A stretch of 64,000 bases of DNA from DASZUK01 sp963745595. GTDB lineage: Bacteria; Actinomycetota; Acidimicrobiia; Acidimicrobiales; RAAP-2. Under the pieces are notes generated by a model, which saw only the letters and a program-made list of their open reading frames with translations, had not been told where the DNA came from and did not search any database. Location of the stretch: assembly GCA_963745595.1 (NCBI GenBank), contig CAVUYB010000007.1, positions 62,001 to 126,000 on the forward strand, read 5' to 3'. The position numbers and the translations under genes were made by a program. Position 1 is the stretch's first letter, and the number at the start of each line of letters is the position of its first letter. Below, piece after piece: positions 1 through 7,282 of this stretch.

Positions 1-147
1 CTCTTCCCCGAGCACATCTCGACCGACCCGTGGGGCTATCCCCTTGTCAACCCCGGGTCGATCCCACCAGGCCTGATTGACCATGCCAGGAGGGCCGTCC
101 GCTGGTGCCCGATGCAGGCCCTCCACCTGGTGGAGCGAAATCGGTGA
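1..147 (+). CDS. ferredoxin, 3' end only
   Basis: The first 48 codons form the C-terminus of a small ferredoxin; the start lies outside the window. The reading frame ends in the typical last cluster cysteine context WCPMQALHLVE, followed by a short tail and TGA at 145-147. In this family the CP motif near the C-terminus supplies the last ligand of a [3Fe-4S] or [4Fe-4S] cluster. Its TGA overlaps the GTG of the next gene (GTGA), so it is translationally coupled to the cell-envelope genes downstream. A role as electron donor to a neighbouring oxidoreductase is only inferred from position. Confidence 0.75.
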   Translation, partial: LFPEHISTDPWGYPLVNPGSIPPGLIDHARRAVRWCPMQALHLVERNR

Positions 148-1325
148 GTCAGTCGACGAGGTTCGTCGTCCAACGGGGCCGGACCTACCGTCGCCGGCGG
201 GCAAAGGTCGCCCTGATAGCCCTGCTCGGCGGAGTCCTCCTATGGCTCGGGATCTCGCTGGGCGGCGCGCTGACGGACCCGTCGCTGGGCGGCTCCGTCG
301 GCGCCCGGTTCGCCGAGTGGGCTCGCGGGCACGGCGCAGCGTCGATCGTCAACTGGACGGAGAACGAGTGGTACGGCCACCACCAACCGAAGGTCGGGGG
401 CACGCTCCCTCCCGGTACGATCCGGCGCCCGACGGCGACGCCAGTCACCGTGGCCAGCGCACCACCGCACCTCCCGCCACCGGCACCGGTCCAGCCGTTC
501 GCCAGCCCGGCCGTCCCCGGCGAGGGCGAGTGGTCGCCGGCCGGCCGCCTCGTCGGTGGGATCCCGGCGGTCTACACCACCACCCTGCGCCCCGACGTCG
601 TCCACACGAGCTACGTCGTCGGGATGGCCTGGATGGACACCAAGCTCCTGCGCGCCACCCTCTACTCAGGGAGCCAGATCCCCGGCGGCGGCCCATACCC
701 CGACACCGCCCCGATCGGGCCGGCCGCAGCCCAGAGCCTGATCGCCGCGTTCAACGCCGGGTTCTTGATGTCGGCAGCCGACGGCGGGTACTACACCGAC
801 GGCCAAGTGGTCGTGCCGCTGCGTACCGGTGCCGCCTCGTTCGTCGTCTACCGGAACGGCTCGGCGACCGTCGGGCAGTGGGGCCGGGACGTGACCATGT
901 CGTCCGACGTCGTCTCCGTCCGCCAGAACCTCGACCTGCTGGTCGACAACGGCCAGCCGGTCCCCGGCCTGAATGCCGCCGACACGACCCAATGGGGGGC
1001 GACGCTCGGCAACGCGGTCTACGTGTGGCGGTCCGGCCTGGGGGTGACCCAGGACGGCGCGCTCGTGTACGTGGGCGGCCCGGGGCTCAACATCACGGAC
1101 CTGGCCGACCTACTCGCCCGGGCCGGCGCCGTCCGAGCCATGGAGCTCGACATCAACACCACATGGGTCAACTTCACGACCTACCGTCCTTCCTCCCCCA
1201 CCGGGGCGGCGTCGGCCGGCAACGGCACGGAGCTGCTCCCGGCGATGGCCGGCTCGCCCGGCCGCTACTTCGAGAGCTGGTGGGCCCGTGACTTCATCAC
1301 GATGTCCTCGGCGGTCGGTGGGTGA
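144..1325 (+). CDS. membrane-anchored phosphodiester glycosidase-domain protein
   Basis: A 393-residue protein. I choose the GTG at 144, which overlaps the ferredoxin stop, rather than an upstream ATG at 105 that would overlap ferredoxin by 43 bases. An arginine-rich start (RTYRRRRAK) is followed by one membrane segment around residues 21-40, then an extracytoplasmic region. The C-terminal half resembles the phosphodiester glycosidase (NAGPA/DUF2233) fold: the FNAGF motif, the GGYYTDGQVV segment and the late acidic MELDINTTW segment are typical. The family cleaves or remodels sugar phosphodiesters outside the membrane. Sitting at the head of a decaprenyl-phospho-pentose operon, it may act on cell-wall glycans, but the substrate is unknown. 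Confidence 0.7.
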   Translation: MSQSTRFVVQRGRTYRRRRAKVALIALLGGVLLWLGISLGGALTDPSLGGSVGARFAEWARGHGAASIVNWTENEWYGHHQPKVGGTLPPGTIRRPTATPVTVASAPPHLPPPAPVQPFASPAVPGEGEWSPAGRLVGGIPAVYTTTLRPDVVHTSYVVGMAWMDTKLLRATLYSGSQIPGGGPYPDTAPIGPAAAQSLIAAFNAGFLMSAADGGYYTDGQVVVPLRTGAASFVVYRNGSATVGQWGRDVTMSSDVVSVRQNLDLLVDNGQPVPGLNAADTTQWGATLGNAVYVWRSGLGVTQDGALVYVGGPGLNITDLADLLARAGAVRAMELDINTTWVNFTTYRPSSPTGAASAGNGTELLPAMAGSPGRYFESWWARDFITMSSAVGG

Positions 1326-2266
1326 GGGCCCGAGCGGCCACCCCGCCCCAGGCGATCGCCGGACCGACCGACCGCCGCGCCCGGGACCGGGCCAGCCACC
1401 TCGTCCGAGCGATGCGGCCGCGGCAGTGGGGAAAGAACCTCCTCGTCTTCCTGGCGCCGGCGGCCGCCGGGGTCCTGAGCCATTTCGGGGTCTTCCTCCA
1501 CGTGCTCGGCGCGTGCGGGGTCTTCTGCGCCGCCGCCGCGGGGACGTATCTCGTCAACGACGCGGTGGACGCCGAGGCCGACCGGCGGCACCCGGACAAG
1601 CGGCTCCGGCCGGTGGCCAACGGCGACATCCCGGTGAGAGCCGCCGTCGTCAGCGGGGCGGCCCTGGCCACCGTCGCCATCGCCGGTGCGTGGCTGGTCG
1701 CTGGATGGAGCCTGGCGGTGGTCGTGGGGGCGTACGTCATCGTCAGCACCGCGTACAGCCTGCGCTTGAAGCGCGAACCGGTCGTCGAGTTGGCGGCGGT
1801 GGCGTCGTGCTTCGTGCTGCGCGCCGTCGCCGGCGGTGCCGCCGCCCACGTGCCGCTCTCGAACTGGTTCCTCGTCGTCACCTGCTTCGGCGCGCTCTTC
1901 ATCGTCGTCGGCAAGCGCTCGGCCGAGCACGCCCGGCTGGGGAGCGAGCGCGGCGACCACCGACCGGTCCTCACCAGCTACACCCCGTCGTTCCTCCGGT
2001 CGACGTTGACCCTGGCCGCGTCCGTGGCCCTCACCGCGTACTTCCTCTGGGCGTTCGAGGCGACCGGCTTGGCCGGCCGGGCCGGGTCACGGGTCGTCTG
2101 GATCCAGCTCACCGTCGTCCCGGTGATCCTCGGCACGCTCCACGTCCTCTGGCTCCTCGACGCCGGCCGGGGCGGCACGCCGGAGGCTCTGGCGTTGCGG
2201 GACCGTTTCCTCCAGGCCCTCGGGGTTCTCTGGTTGGTCTTCTTCTCCATTGGGCTCTACGGATGA
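1322..2266 (+). CDS. ubiA: UbiA-family decaprenyl-phosphate phosphoribosyltransferase
   Basis: A 314-residue polytopic membrane protein of the UbiA prenyltransferase superfamily. The first aspartate-rich motif NDAVDAEADRRHPDKRLRP is the form seen in Rv3806c-type enzymes, which move 5-phosphoribose from PRPP to decaprenyl phosphate at the inner membrane face. The second polar region falls around SERGDHRPVLTSY. GTG at 1322 overlaps the upstream TGA by four bases, and the stop overlaps the next ATG in the same way. Followed directly by DprE1 and DprE2, it supplies their substrate, decaprenyl-phosphoribose. A general quinone prenyltransferase is less likely given the neighbours. Confidence 0.85.
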   Translation: MRARAATPPQAIAGPTDRRARDRASHLVRAMRPRQWGKNLLVFLAPAAAGVLSHFGVFLHVLGACGVFCAAAAGTYLVNDAVDAEADRRHPDKRLRPVANGDIPVRAAVVSGAALATVAIAGAWLVAGWSLAVVVGAYVIVSTAYSLRLKREPVVELAAVASCFVLRAVAGGAAAHVPLSNWFLVVTCFGALFIVVGKRSAEHARLGSERGDHRPVLTSYTPSFLRSTLTLAASVALTAYFLWAFEATGLAGRAGSRVVWIQLTVVPVILGTLHVLWLLDAGRGGTPEALALRDRFLQALGVLWLVFFSIGLYG

Positions 2267-3630
2267 GCGCTGCGACGACCGAGCGCACTCTGACCGGGTG
2301 GGGGCGGACGGCCCCCTCGAGGGCGCAGGTGGTTCGGCCGGACGGACCGGGCGAGGTCGCCGGGCTACTCGCGCACCGCCCGGTGATCGCCCGGGGGCTC
2401 GGGCGGAGCTACGGCGACGCGGCCCAGCGGGCCGGCGGCGTCGTCGTCGACACGTCAGGCCTGACGTCCATCGGACCGATCGACGCCCGGACCGGTGCGG
2501 TCACCGTCGAGGGTGGGGCACCGCTCGGGGAGCTGATGCGCCGCGCCCTGATGACCGGTTGGTTCGTCGGCGTGACCCCCGGCACCCGCCACGTGACCGT
2601 CGGTGGCGCCATCGCCGCCGACGTACACGGCAAGAACCACCATCGCGAAGGCAGCTTCTGCCGGTACGTGACGAAGCTCACCCTGGCGACGCCGACCGGC
2701 GTCCACGTGGTCGGGCCCGACGACGACCCCGAGCTGTTCTGGGCCACCGCCGGGGGCATGGGGCTCACCGGCGTCGTCACGAAGGCGACGCTCCAGCTCG
2801 TCCCGGTCGAGAGCTCGTGGATGACGGTCGACACGGAACGGTTCGACCGGCTCGACGATGTCATGGCCGCCATGAGCTCCTCGGACGCCGATCACCGCTA
2901 CTCGGTGGCGTGGGTGGACGTGGCGGCCCGCCCCGGCCGCCGCGGTCGATCGGTCCTGACGAGGGGCGACCATGCACCGCGAGACGCCCTGCCGTCGACG
3001 CGCCGAGCCGGCCGGCCCGGCATCGGACGGGAGCGTCCCCACCGCCTGCCGGCGGCGTCCGTCGGTCGCTTGTTGTCGCCCGAGCTGATCCGAGCCGTGA
3101 ATGGTCTGTGGTTCCGAAAGGCACCCCGCCGGGAGTCCGGCGCACTGCAGACCGTGTCGTCGTTCTTCCATCCCCTGGATCGGATCGCCGACTGGAACCT
3201 CCTCTACGGCCGCCGTGGGTTCGTGCAGTACCAGTTCGTCGTCGGCTGGCCGCACGCCGAGCTCGTGCACCGGGCCGTCGCCATGACCGAGTCCTATCGC
3301 GTGCCGTCCTTCCTGGCCGTCCTCAAGCGGCTCGGGCCCGGCGATCCCGGGCCGCTCTCGTTCCCCGTCGAAGGATGGACGTTGGCGCTCGACTTCCCCG
3401 TCGGTCCCGAGCGCCTCCCCGCGCTGCTCGACCGGCTCGACGAGCTGGTCGCCGCGGCGGGCGGCCGTGTCTACCTGGCCAAGGACGGCCGGCTCCGCCC
3501 CGAGCTCGTCCCGGTCATGTACCCCCGGCACCGCGAGCTGGCGGACGTTCGCCGAAGGGTCGACCCTGAACGGGTCATCCAGTCGGACCTCTCCCGCCGT
3601 CTCGGCCTGGACCAAGGGTGGTCGTCGTGA
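2263..3630 (+). CDS. dprE1: decaprenylphosphoryl-beta-D-ribose 2'-oxidase (DprE1)
   Basis: A 455-residue FAD-dependent oxidase, close to the 461 residues of the mycobacterial enzyme. The FAD-binding domain begins with RGLGRSYGDAAQ (about residues 45-56) and contains GGAIAADVHGKNHH, the VAO-type flavin segment. It oxidises C2' of decaprenyl-phosphoribose; DprE2 then reduces the keto intermediate to the arabinose form. The C-terminal segment LKRLGPGDPGPLSFP and VEGWTLALDFP aligns with the mycobacterial active-site loop, but the position of the benzothiazinone-reactive cysteine (Cys387 in M. tuberculosis, in N-x-C-x-D-F) is alanine here. ATG at 2263 overlaps the ubiA stop (ATGA). The last codons overlap dprE2. 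Confidence 0.9.
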   Translation: MSAATTERTLTGWGRTAPSRAQVVRPDGPGEVAGLLAHRPVIARGLGRSYGDAAQRAGGVVVDTSGLTSIGPIDARTGAVTVEGGAPLGELMRRALMTGWFVGVTPGTRHVTVGGAIAADVHGKNHHREGSFCRYVTKLTLATPTGVHVVGPDDDPELFWATAGGMGLTGVVTKATLQLVPVESSWMTVDTERFDRLDDVMAAMSSSDADHRYSVAWVDVAARPGRRGRSVLTRGDHAPRDALPSTRRAGRPGIGRERPHRLPAASVGRLLSPELIRAVNGLWFRKAPRRESGALQTVSSFFHPLDRIADWNLLYGRRGFVQYQFVVGWPHAELVHRAVAMTESYRVPSFLAVLKRLGPGDPGPLSFPVEGWTLALDFPVGPERLPALLDRLDELVAAAGGRVYLAKDGRLRPELVPVMYPRHRELADVRRRVDPERVIQSDLSRRLGLDQGWSS

Positions 3631-4391
3631 ACGACGCCTTCGGTCGTCCGCAGTCGGTCGTCGTCCTCGGCGGGACGTCCGACATCGCCGGCGCGGCGCT
3701 CGACATGCTCGTCGCCGACCGTTGCCGCCAGGTCGTCCTCGCCGGCCGAAACGGCGAGGCCCTAGAGGTGGTAGCGGCACGCCTGCGAGCCGGTGGTGCC
3801 GAGCGCGTCGAGACCGTCGTCTTCGACGCCACCGAGCCGGACCGCGCCGGGGTGGTCGTCGGACGGTGCTTCGCCGCGCTCGACGACCACGTGGACCTGG
3901 TCCTCGTCGCCGTCGGGGCCCTCGGCGACCAGCTGACCGACGAGGTCGACCCGGCGCTGGTCGCCGAGCGGATAACCATCAACTTGACCTGGCCGGCGGC
4001 GGCGGCGGCGGCCGTCGCCAACCGACTTCGCACCGCCGGCCAGGGCCGGATCGTCGTCATCTCCTCGGTCGCCGGCATCCGGGTACGCCGGGCGAACTTC
4101 CTCTACGGCTCAGCGAAGGCCGGGCTCGACGGGTTCGCGCAGGGCCTCGGCGAGGCCCTGCGCGGTTCCGGGGTGCGGCTGCACGTCGTCCGTCCCGGCT
4201 TCGTGTTCACCAAGATGACCGCCGGACGGCCACCGGCCCCGTTCGCCATCGGGCCGGCCGCGGTAGCGGCAGCCATGCTGAAAGGGATCGAGCGAGACGA
4301 GCCGGTCATCTGGGTCCCGTCCATCCTCCGTTTCGTCTTCACCGCTCTCCGCCACCTGCCCAGATCGGCTTGGCGACGGCTCCGGGGATGA
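3627..4391 (+). CDS. dprE2: decaprenylphosphoryl-2-keto-ribose reductase (DprE2), SDR
   Basis: A 254-residue short-chain dehydrogenase. An N-terminal Rossmann motif GGTSDIAGAA binds NADH, and the catalytic region has ISSVAG followed by YGSAK (Tyr-x-x-x-Lys). DprE2 reduces the 2'-keto intermediate made by DprE1, completing epimerisation to decaprenyl-phospho-arabinose, the arabinose donor for cell-wall arabinans. I choose GTG 3627, which overlaps the dprE1 stop as GTGA like the other junctions in this operon; an in-frame GTG at 3618 is also possible. The gene ends four bases before a convergent membrane-protein gene. Identity rests on both the sequence and the dprE1 neighbour. Confidence 0.88.
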   Translation: MNDAFGRPQSVVVLGGTSDIAGAALDMLVADRCRQVVLAGRNGEALEVVAARLRAGGAERVETVVFDATEPDRAGVVVGRCFAALDDHVDLVLVAVGALGDQLTDEVDPALVAERITINLTWPAAAAAAVANRLRTAGQGRIVVISSVAGIRVRRANFLYGSAKAGLDGFAQGLGEALRGSGVRLHVVRPGFVFTKMTAGRPPAPFAIGPAAVAAAMLKGIERDEPVIWVPSILRFVFTALRHLPRSAWRRLRG

Positions 4392-4395
4392 CGGG

Positions 4396-4881
4396 CTACG
4401 CTGCCACCTCCGACCGAGCTCGGCGGCGACGACGGGCCGGGGCCAGGTGGACCAGGCAGTTGTAGGTGACCACGGCGATGGCCAGGTGCATCGCCATCAG
4501 CACCGCCACCGCCTTCGGCGGCTGCCCCTGGGCCAAGATGTACAGGTCCGGCAGCCACAGCACCAGGGTGACCGCGATGGCCATCCGGAAGAACAGCCAC
4601 CGCGGCGAGGACGAGATCCGCACCACCACCGGCCAGGCCAGGCAGGCGACGATGACGCCGACCACCGTCAGCTTGGCGTAGTCGGCGAACTGGAAGTGGC
4701 CGTAACCCTTGGTGGACGGGAACACCGCCTCACCGATGGCCACCAGCCCGGCATCGACCAACAGCGACCCGGCCAGCGACGCCACCGTGGCCACCACCCA
4801 GCGCGCCGCCGACGGCGGCCGGTGATCCGGGGAGAGGTCGATCTTGGCCAGGGTCATGGCCTTCTGCAGCGTGGTCGACAA
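4396..4881 (-). CDS. four-helix membrane protein (DUF6069-like), intact copy A
   Basis: A 161-residue protein with a short cytosolic start and four predicted membrane helices (about residues 27-50, 68-86, 95-118 and 127-146), ending in an arginine-rich tail (APARRRRRARSE). It resembles the uncharacterised DUF6069 family; function unknown. It is nearly identical to a second, frameshifted copy at 8843-9345, and the homology continues upstream of the start codon, so the whole segment including any promoter was duplicated. The coding region contains only two GGCCA units at 4631-4640, where the second copy has six. No partner gene is apparent. Confidence 0.7.
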   Translation of the reverse strand: MSTTLQKAMTLAKIDLSPDHRPPSAARWVVATVASLAGSLLVDAGLVAIGEAVFPSTKGYGHFQFADYAKLTVVGVIVACLAWPVVVRISSSPRWLFFRMAIAVTLVLWLPDLYILAQGQPPKAVAVLMAMHLAIAVVTYNCLVHLAPARRRRRARSEVAA

Positions 4882-5035
4882 CGGTCAGGCCTCCGTGGAC
4901 ATGGCGACGTGTCTATCCGGGCGGCCGAGGAGGTGTTCCATGGAGCCCGTTGTACGCCCAGCAGCGTCCGGCGTCATCGGCCGCTCGGATGAAAGGGCCG
5001 CCGTCCGGGTCATCCTGACGGCGGTCGAGGAGGTC
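4396..5035. repeat. direct repeat copy A flanking the arsenic/chromate module
   Basis: About 640 bp, matching 8843-9492 in the same orientation, by eye roughly 85-90% identical over the coding part and weaker upstream. Homology runs from the 3' end of the DUF6069-like gene through about 150 bases upstream of its start. Together the two copies bracket arsC through padR. Confidence 0.75.
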
Positions 5036-5097
5036 CTTCCAGGCTGTTTGCGGCCAGCGACGTCGGCCGGGGGTTGGTGACGGTCGACCTCGCCCCG

Positions 5098-5526
5098 TCA
5101 CGCCTCCTCGTACCCAGGATCGACCATCGGGGCGAGCTCGTTCAGTAGTCCGCGGACCCGACGGTCGATGTCTCCGACGATGGGACGGACTGCGTCGATC
5201 GACTTTCCGGCCGGATCTTCGAGATCCCAGTCCAGATACCGCTTCCCGGGATACACGGGGCACGTATCGCCGCAGCCCATAGTGACGATGACGTCAGCCG
5301 CCTGAGCGGTCTCGGCAGTAAGGAGCTTGGGGAGCTCCTGGCTGGGGTCGAGGCCTCGTTCTCGCAGTATCGCCACGACCGACGGGTTGAGCTGATCGGC
5401 CGGCTCAGACCCGGCCGAGAAGACGTCGACTCGACCCTCCGCATAGTGGTCGAGCAGGACACGAGCGGCCAGGCTGCGGCCGGCGTTGTGGACGCACAAG
5501 AACAGCACGGCAGGTTTCTTGCTCAC
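5098..5526 (-). CDS. arsC: arsenate reductase, low-molecular-weight phosphatase type
   Basis: A 142-residue protein of the low-molecular-weight protein tyrosine phosphatase superfamily. The N-terminal catalytic loop is CVHNAGRS (Cys-x5-Arg-Ser), and the later MGCGDTCPVYPGKRYLDWDL is the characteristic ArsC segment with redox cysteines, followed by EDPAGK. It reduces As(V) to As(III), using thioredoxin or mycothiol. Start is GTG 5526, which overlaps the stop of the upstream aquaporin gene (GTGA), so it is the last gene of a leftward aquaporin-arsC unit. No ArsB or Acr3 efflux pump is present in the module. Confidence 0.88.
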   Translation of the reverse strand: MSKKPAVLFLCVHNAGRSLAARVLLDHYAEGRVDVFSAGSEPADQLNPSVVAILRERGLDPSQELPKLLTAETAQAADVIVTMGCGDTCPVYPGKRYLDWDLEDPAGKSIDAVRPIVGDIDRRVRGLLNELAPMVDPGYEEA

Positions 5527-6320
5527 GGGGACTCCTTCGAAAGGGTGGGTGGCACTGACACGGCTCCGTCCAAACCGACGCCCTTGCCTTCGGGTGAGTG
5601 GCCCGAGGACGCCGCGGGATGCGGGACGACCACCTCGGCCGCTTCGGTGGGCGTCAGCTTCGGATAGAGCGCCTTGATGACGACGACGGCCAGGACCCCA
5701 CCGACCACCTGGGCAGCGATGAAGGTCGGCGCAGACGAAGGAGCGATGCCGGCGAAGGAATCGGAGAACATGCGCCCCACCGTGATGGCCGGGTTGGCGA
5801 AGCTGGTGGAGCTGGTGAAGAAGTACGCCGCCCCGATGTAGGCCCCCACCGCGGCGGGGGCTGACCGGCTCCGGCCGGTCCGGGCCAGGGCGAAGATCAC
5901 CAGCAACAGCCCGAGGGTGGCCACGACCTCGGAGAGGAAGTGGGCGCCAGAGGCTCGGTGCTTGGTCGAGATGCTGACGGCGGTCTGGCTGAACATGAGG
6001 TTGGCCAAGATGGCGCCGCCGACACAACCAGCCACCTGGGCAGGCAAGTAGGCGACCGCGTGGCGCCACCGCAGACCGCCGAATGCCGCGTCGACGAAGG
6101 ACACCACCGGGTTGAAGTGCGCCCCCGAGACGGGGCCGAACATCAAGATGACGGCGAACAGGCCGGCGGCGGTGGCCGCCGCATTCTCGAACAGCTCCAG
6201 CCCGCCGTTCGACGGGGAGAGCCGCTGAGCGGCGATCCCCGAGCCGATGACGATGGCGGCGAGAAAGGCGCTGCCCAGCAGCTCGGCCAGGAGTCGCCGC
6301 CACAAGGGATGCTCGTCCAT
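5523..6320 (-). CDS. MIP-family aquaglyceroporin of the arsenic operon
   Basis: A 265-residue membrane channel with six helices. The two half-helix boxes are visible as HFNPVV (first, NPV instead of NPA) and FANPAI followed by TVGR, whose Arg fits the selectivity filter. Family members in ars operons (for example AqpS of Sinorhizobium) let As(OH)3 formed by ArsC leave the cell by downhill flow. Gene order aquaporin-arsC with a four-base overlap supports that role here. The C-terminal 40 residues are a hydrophilic tail of unknown function. Confidence 0.85.
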   Translation of the reverse strand: MDEHPLWRRLLAELLGSAFLAAIVIGSGIAAQRLSPSNGGLELFENAAATAAGLFAVILMFGPVSGAHFNPVVSFVDAAFGGLRWRHAVAYLPAQVAGCVGGAILANLMFSQTAVSISTKHRASGAHFLSEVVATLGLLLVIFALARTGRSRSAPAAVGAYIGAAYFFTSSTSFANPAITVGRMFSDSFAGIAPSSAPTFIAAQVVGGVLAVVVIKALYPKLTPTEAAEVVVPHPAASSGHSPEGKGVGLDGAVSVPPTLSKESP

Positions 6321-6362
6321 GACGACTCGCTCGCCCCGTGATCCTGGTTGTCGGTCCGGCGT

Positions 6363-6833
6363 TCAGCAGCAGGACGACGCTGGCCCAGCCACCGCCAGCT
6401 CGGGCCTGGGGGCACAGCACGCCGCGCCACTCGGTTCAGCCGGACGAAGCTCGCCCGCGGCCATCTCAGCGTCGGCGAGAACGGTATAGATCTCCCACGG
6501 CTCACCGCCAGGCCCGTCGACCCACACCTTGTCCTGGACGGCGAAGCAACACGACACCTGTTCTTCGACCGCCGTGGCCAATTCGGCCGCCGCCAAGCGG
6601 GTTTGGGCAGCCGCAACCTCGTCGGTGCTGCCCACCTCCACGCCGAGGTGGTTGAGCGAGCCCGGTACCTGGGTGACGTCTTCGATCAGGACGAGCTTGA
6701 GTGGCGGGTCGGCCACGGCGAAGTTGGCGTAGCCGGGACGAACCTTGGCTGGCTCAGTAGCGAAGAGCCTGGAGTAGAAGGTGATGGCCTCGTCGAGGTC
6801 GGCGACGTTGAGGGCGAGCTGGACTCGGGACAC
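6363..6833 (-). CDS. arsI: ArsI/CadI-like VOC-fold protein (organoarsenical C-As lyase candidate)
   Basis: A 156-residue vicinal-oxygen-chelate protein. The start is GTG 6833, placed seven bases after a strong AGGAGG; the ATG 24 bases upstream has no such site. Residues Gln5, His62 and Glu114 sit where ArsI enzymes bind Fe(II), and the tandem cysteines Cys95-Cys96 (VSCCFAVQDKVWV) match the arsenical-binding pair. ArsI cleaves the carbon-arsenic bond of trivalent methyl- and aryl-arsenicals; the closely related CadI proteins are cadmium/arsenite-induced. The C-terminus is cysteine-rich (AACCA... and a terminal SSCC), which may bind metalloids. It is the promoter-proximal gene of the leftward ars operon. 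Confidence 0.82.
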   Translation of the reverse strand: MSRVQLALNVADLDEAITFYSRLFATEPAKVRPGYANFAVADPPLKLVLIEDVTQVPGSLNHLGVEVGSTDEVAAAQTRLAAAELATAVEEQVSCCFAVQDKVWVDGPGGEPWEIYTVLADAEMAAGELRPAEPSGAACCAPRPELAVAGPASSCC

Positions 6834-6917
6834 GGGGCATCCTCCTGATATATTCATAGTGATCGATCTTCAGTATCGGACAACGTATCGATGCTTGTCA
6901 ATATCTAGGGTGGAGCG
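6834..6917. promoter_or_regulatory. divergent ars promoter/operator region
   Basis: This 84-bp gap separates arsI (left) and arsR (right). Leftward, a TTGACA (-35) at 6896-6901 is followed after 18 bases by GATACT as a -10. Two ATCGAT palindromes at 6862-6867 and 6887-6892 overlap this promoter and are candidate ArsR half-sites. Rightward, TGGAG precedes the arsR ATG. The arrangement fits one ArsR dimer site repressing both directions. Confidence 0.6.
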
Positions 6918-7268
6918 ATGACCACGGCCAGAACCAGCACGAGGGGAGCCGTGGCGGACGGCGGCCTGTGCTGCTCCTCGGTGGTCGATGCGCCGCTCGA
7001 CGAGAGCGATGCAGTCGAACTGGCCCGGGTGCTCGGCGCGCTGGCCGACCCGGTCCGCCTCCGACTGCTCTCCCTGGTCGCCTCCCAGGTCGAGATCTGC
7101 TCATGTGATCTGGAGGCGCCGCTCGGCAAGAGCCAACCCACCGTCTCACACCACACCAAGGTCCTGGCCGACGCCGGTCTGCTGGTCGGCGAGAAACGGG
7201 GACGGTGGATGTGGTGGCGAGTCGAGCCGACTCGGCTCGCTTCGGTGCGAGCCGCCCTCGGCGGTTGA
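6918..7268 (+). CDS. arsR: ArsR-type metalloid-responsive repressor
   Basis: A 116-residue winged-helix repressor of the ArsR/SmtB family. The helix-turn-helix lies around GKSQPTVSHHTKVL (residues 71-84). Cysteines Cys18-Cys19 near the N-terminus and Cys61/Cys63 (ICSCDL) in the recognition-helix region match the As(III)-binding pattern of corynebacterial ArsR, where Cys15, Cys16 and Cys55 form the site. It is divergent to arsI and shares an 84-bp operator region with it. Arsenite binding should release DNA and open both promoters. Confidence 0.88.
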   Translation: MTTARTSTRGAVADGGLCCSSVVDAPLDESDAVELARVLGALADPVRLRLLSLVASQVEICSCDLEAPLGKSQPTVSHHTKVLADAGLLVGEKRGRWMWWRVEPTRLASVRAALGG

Positions 7269-7282
7269 GCCCCGGCGGCTCG

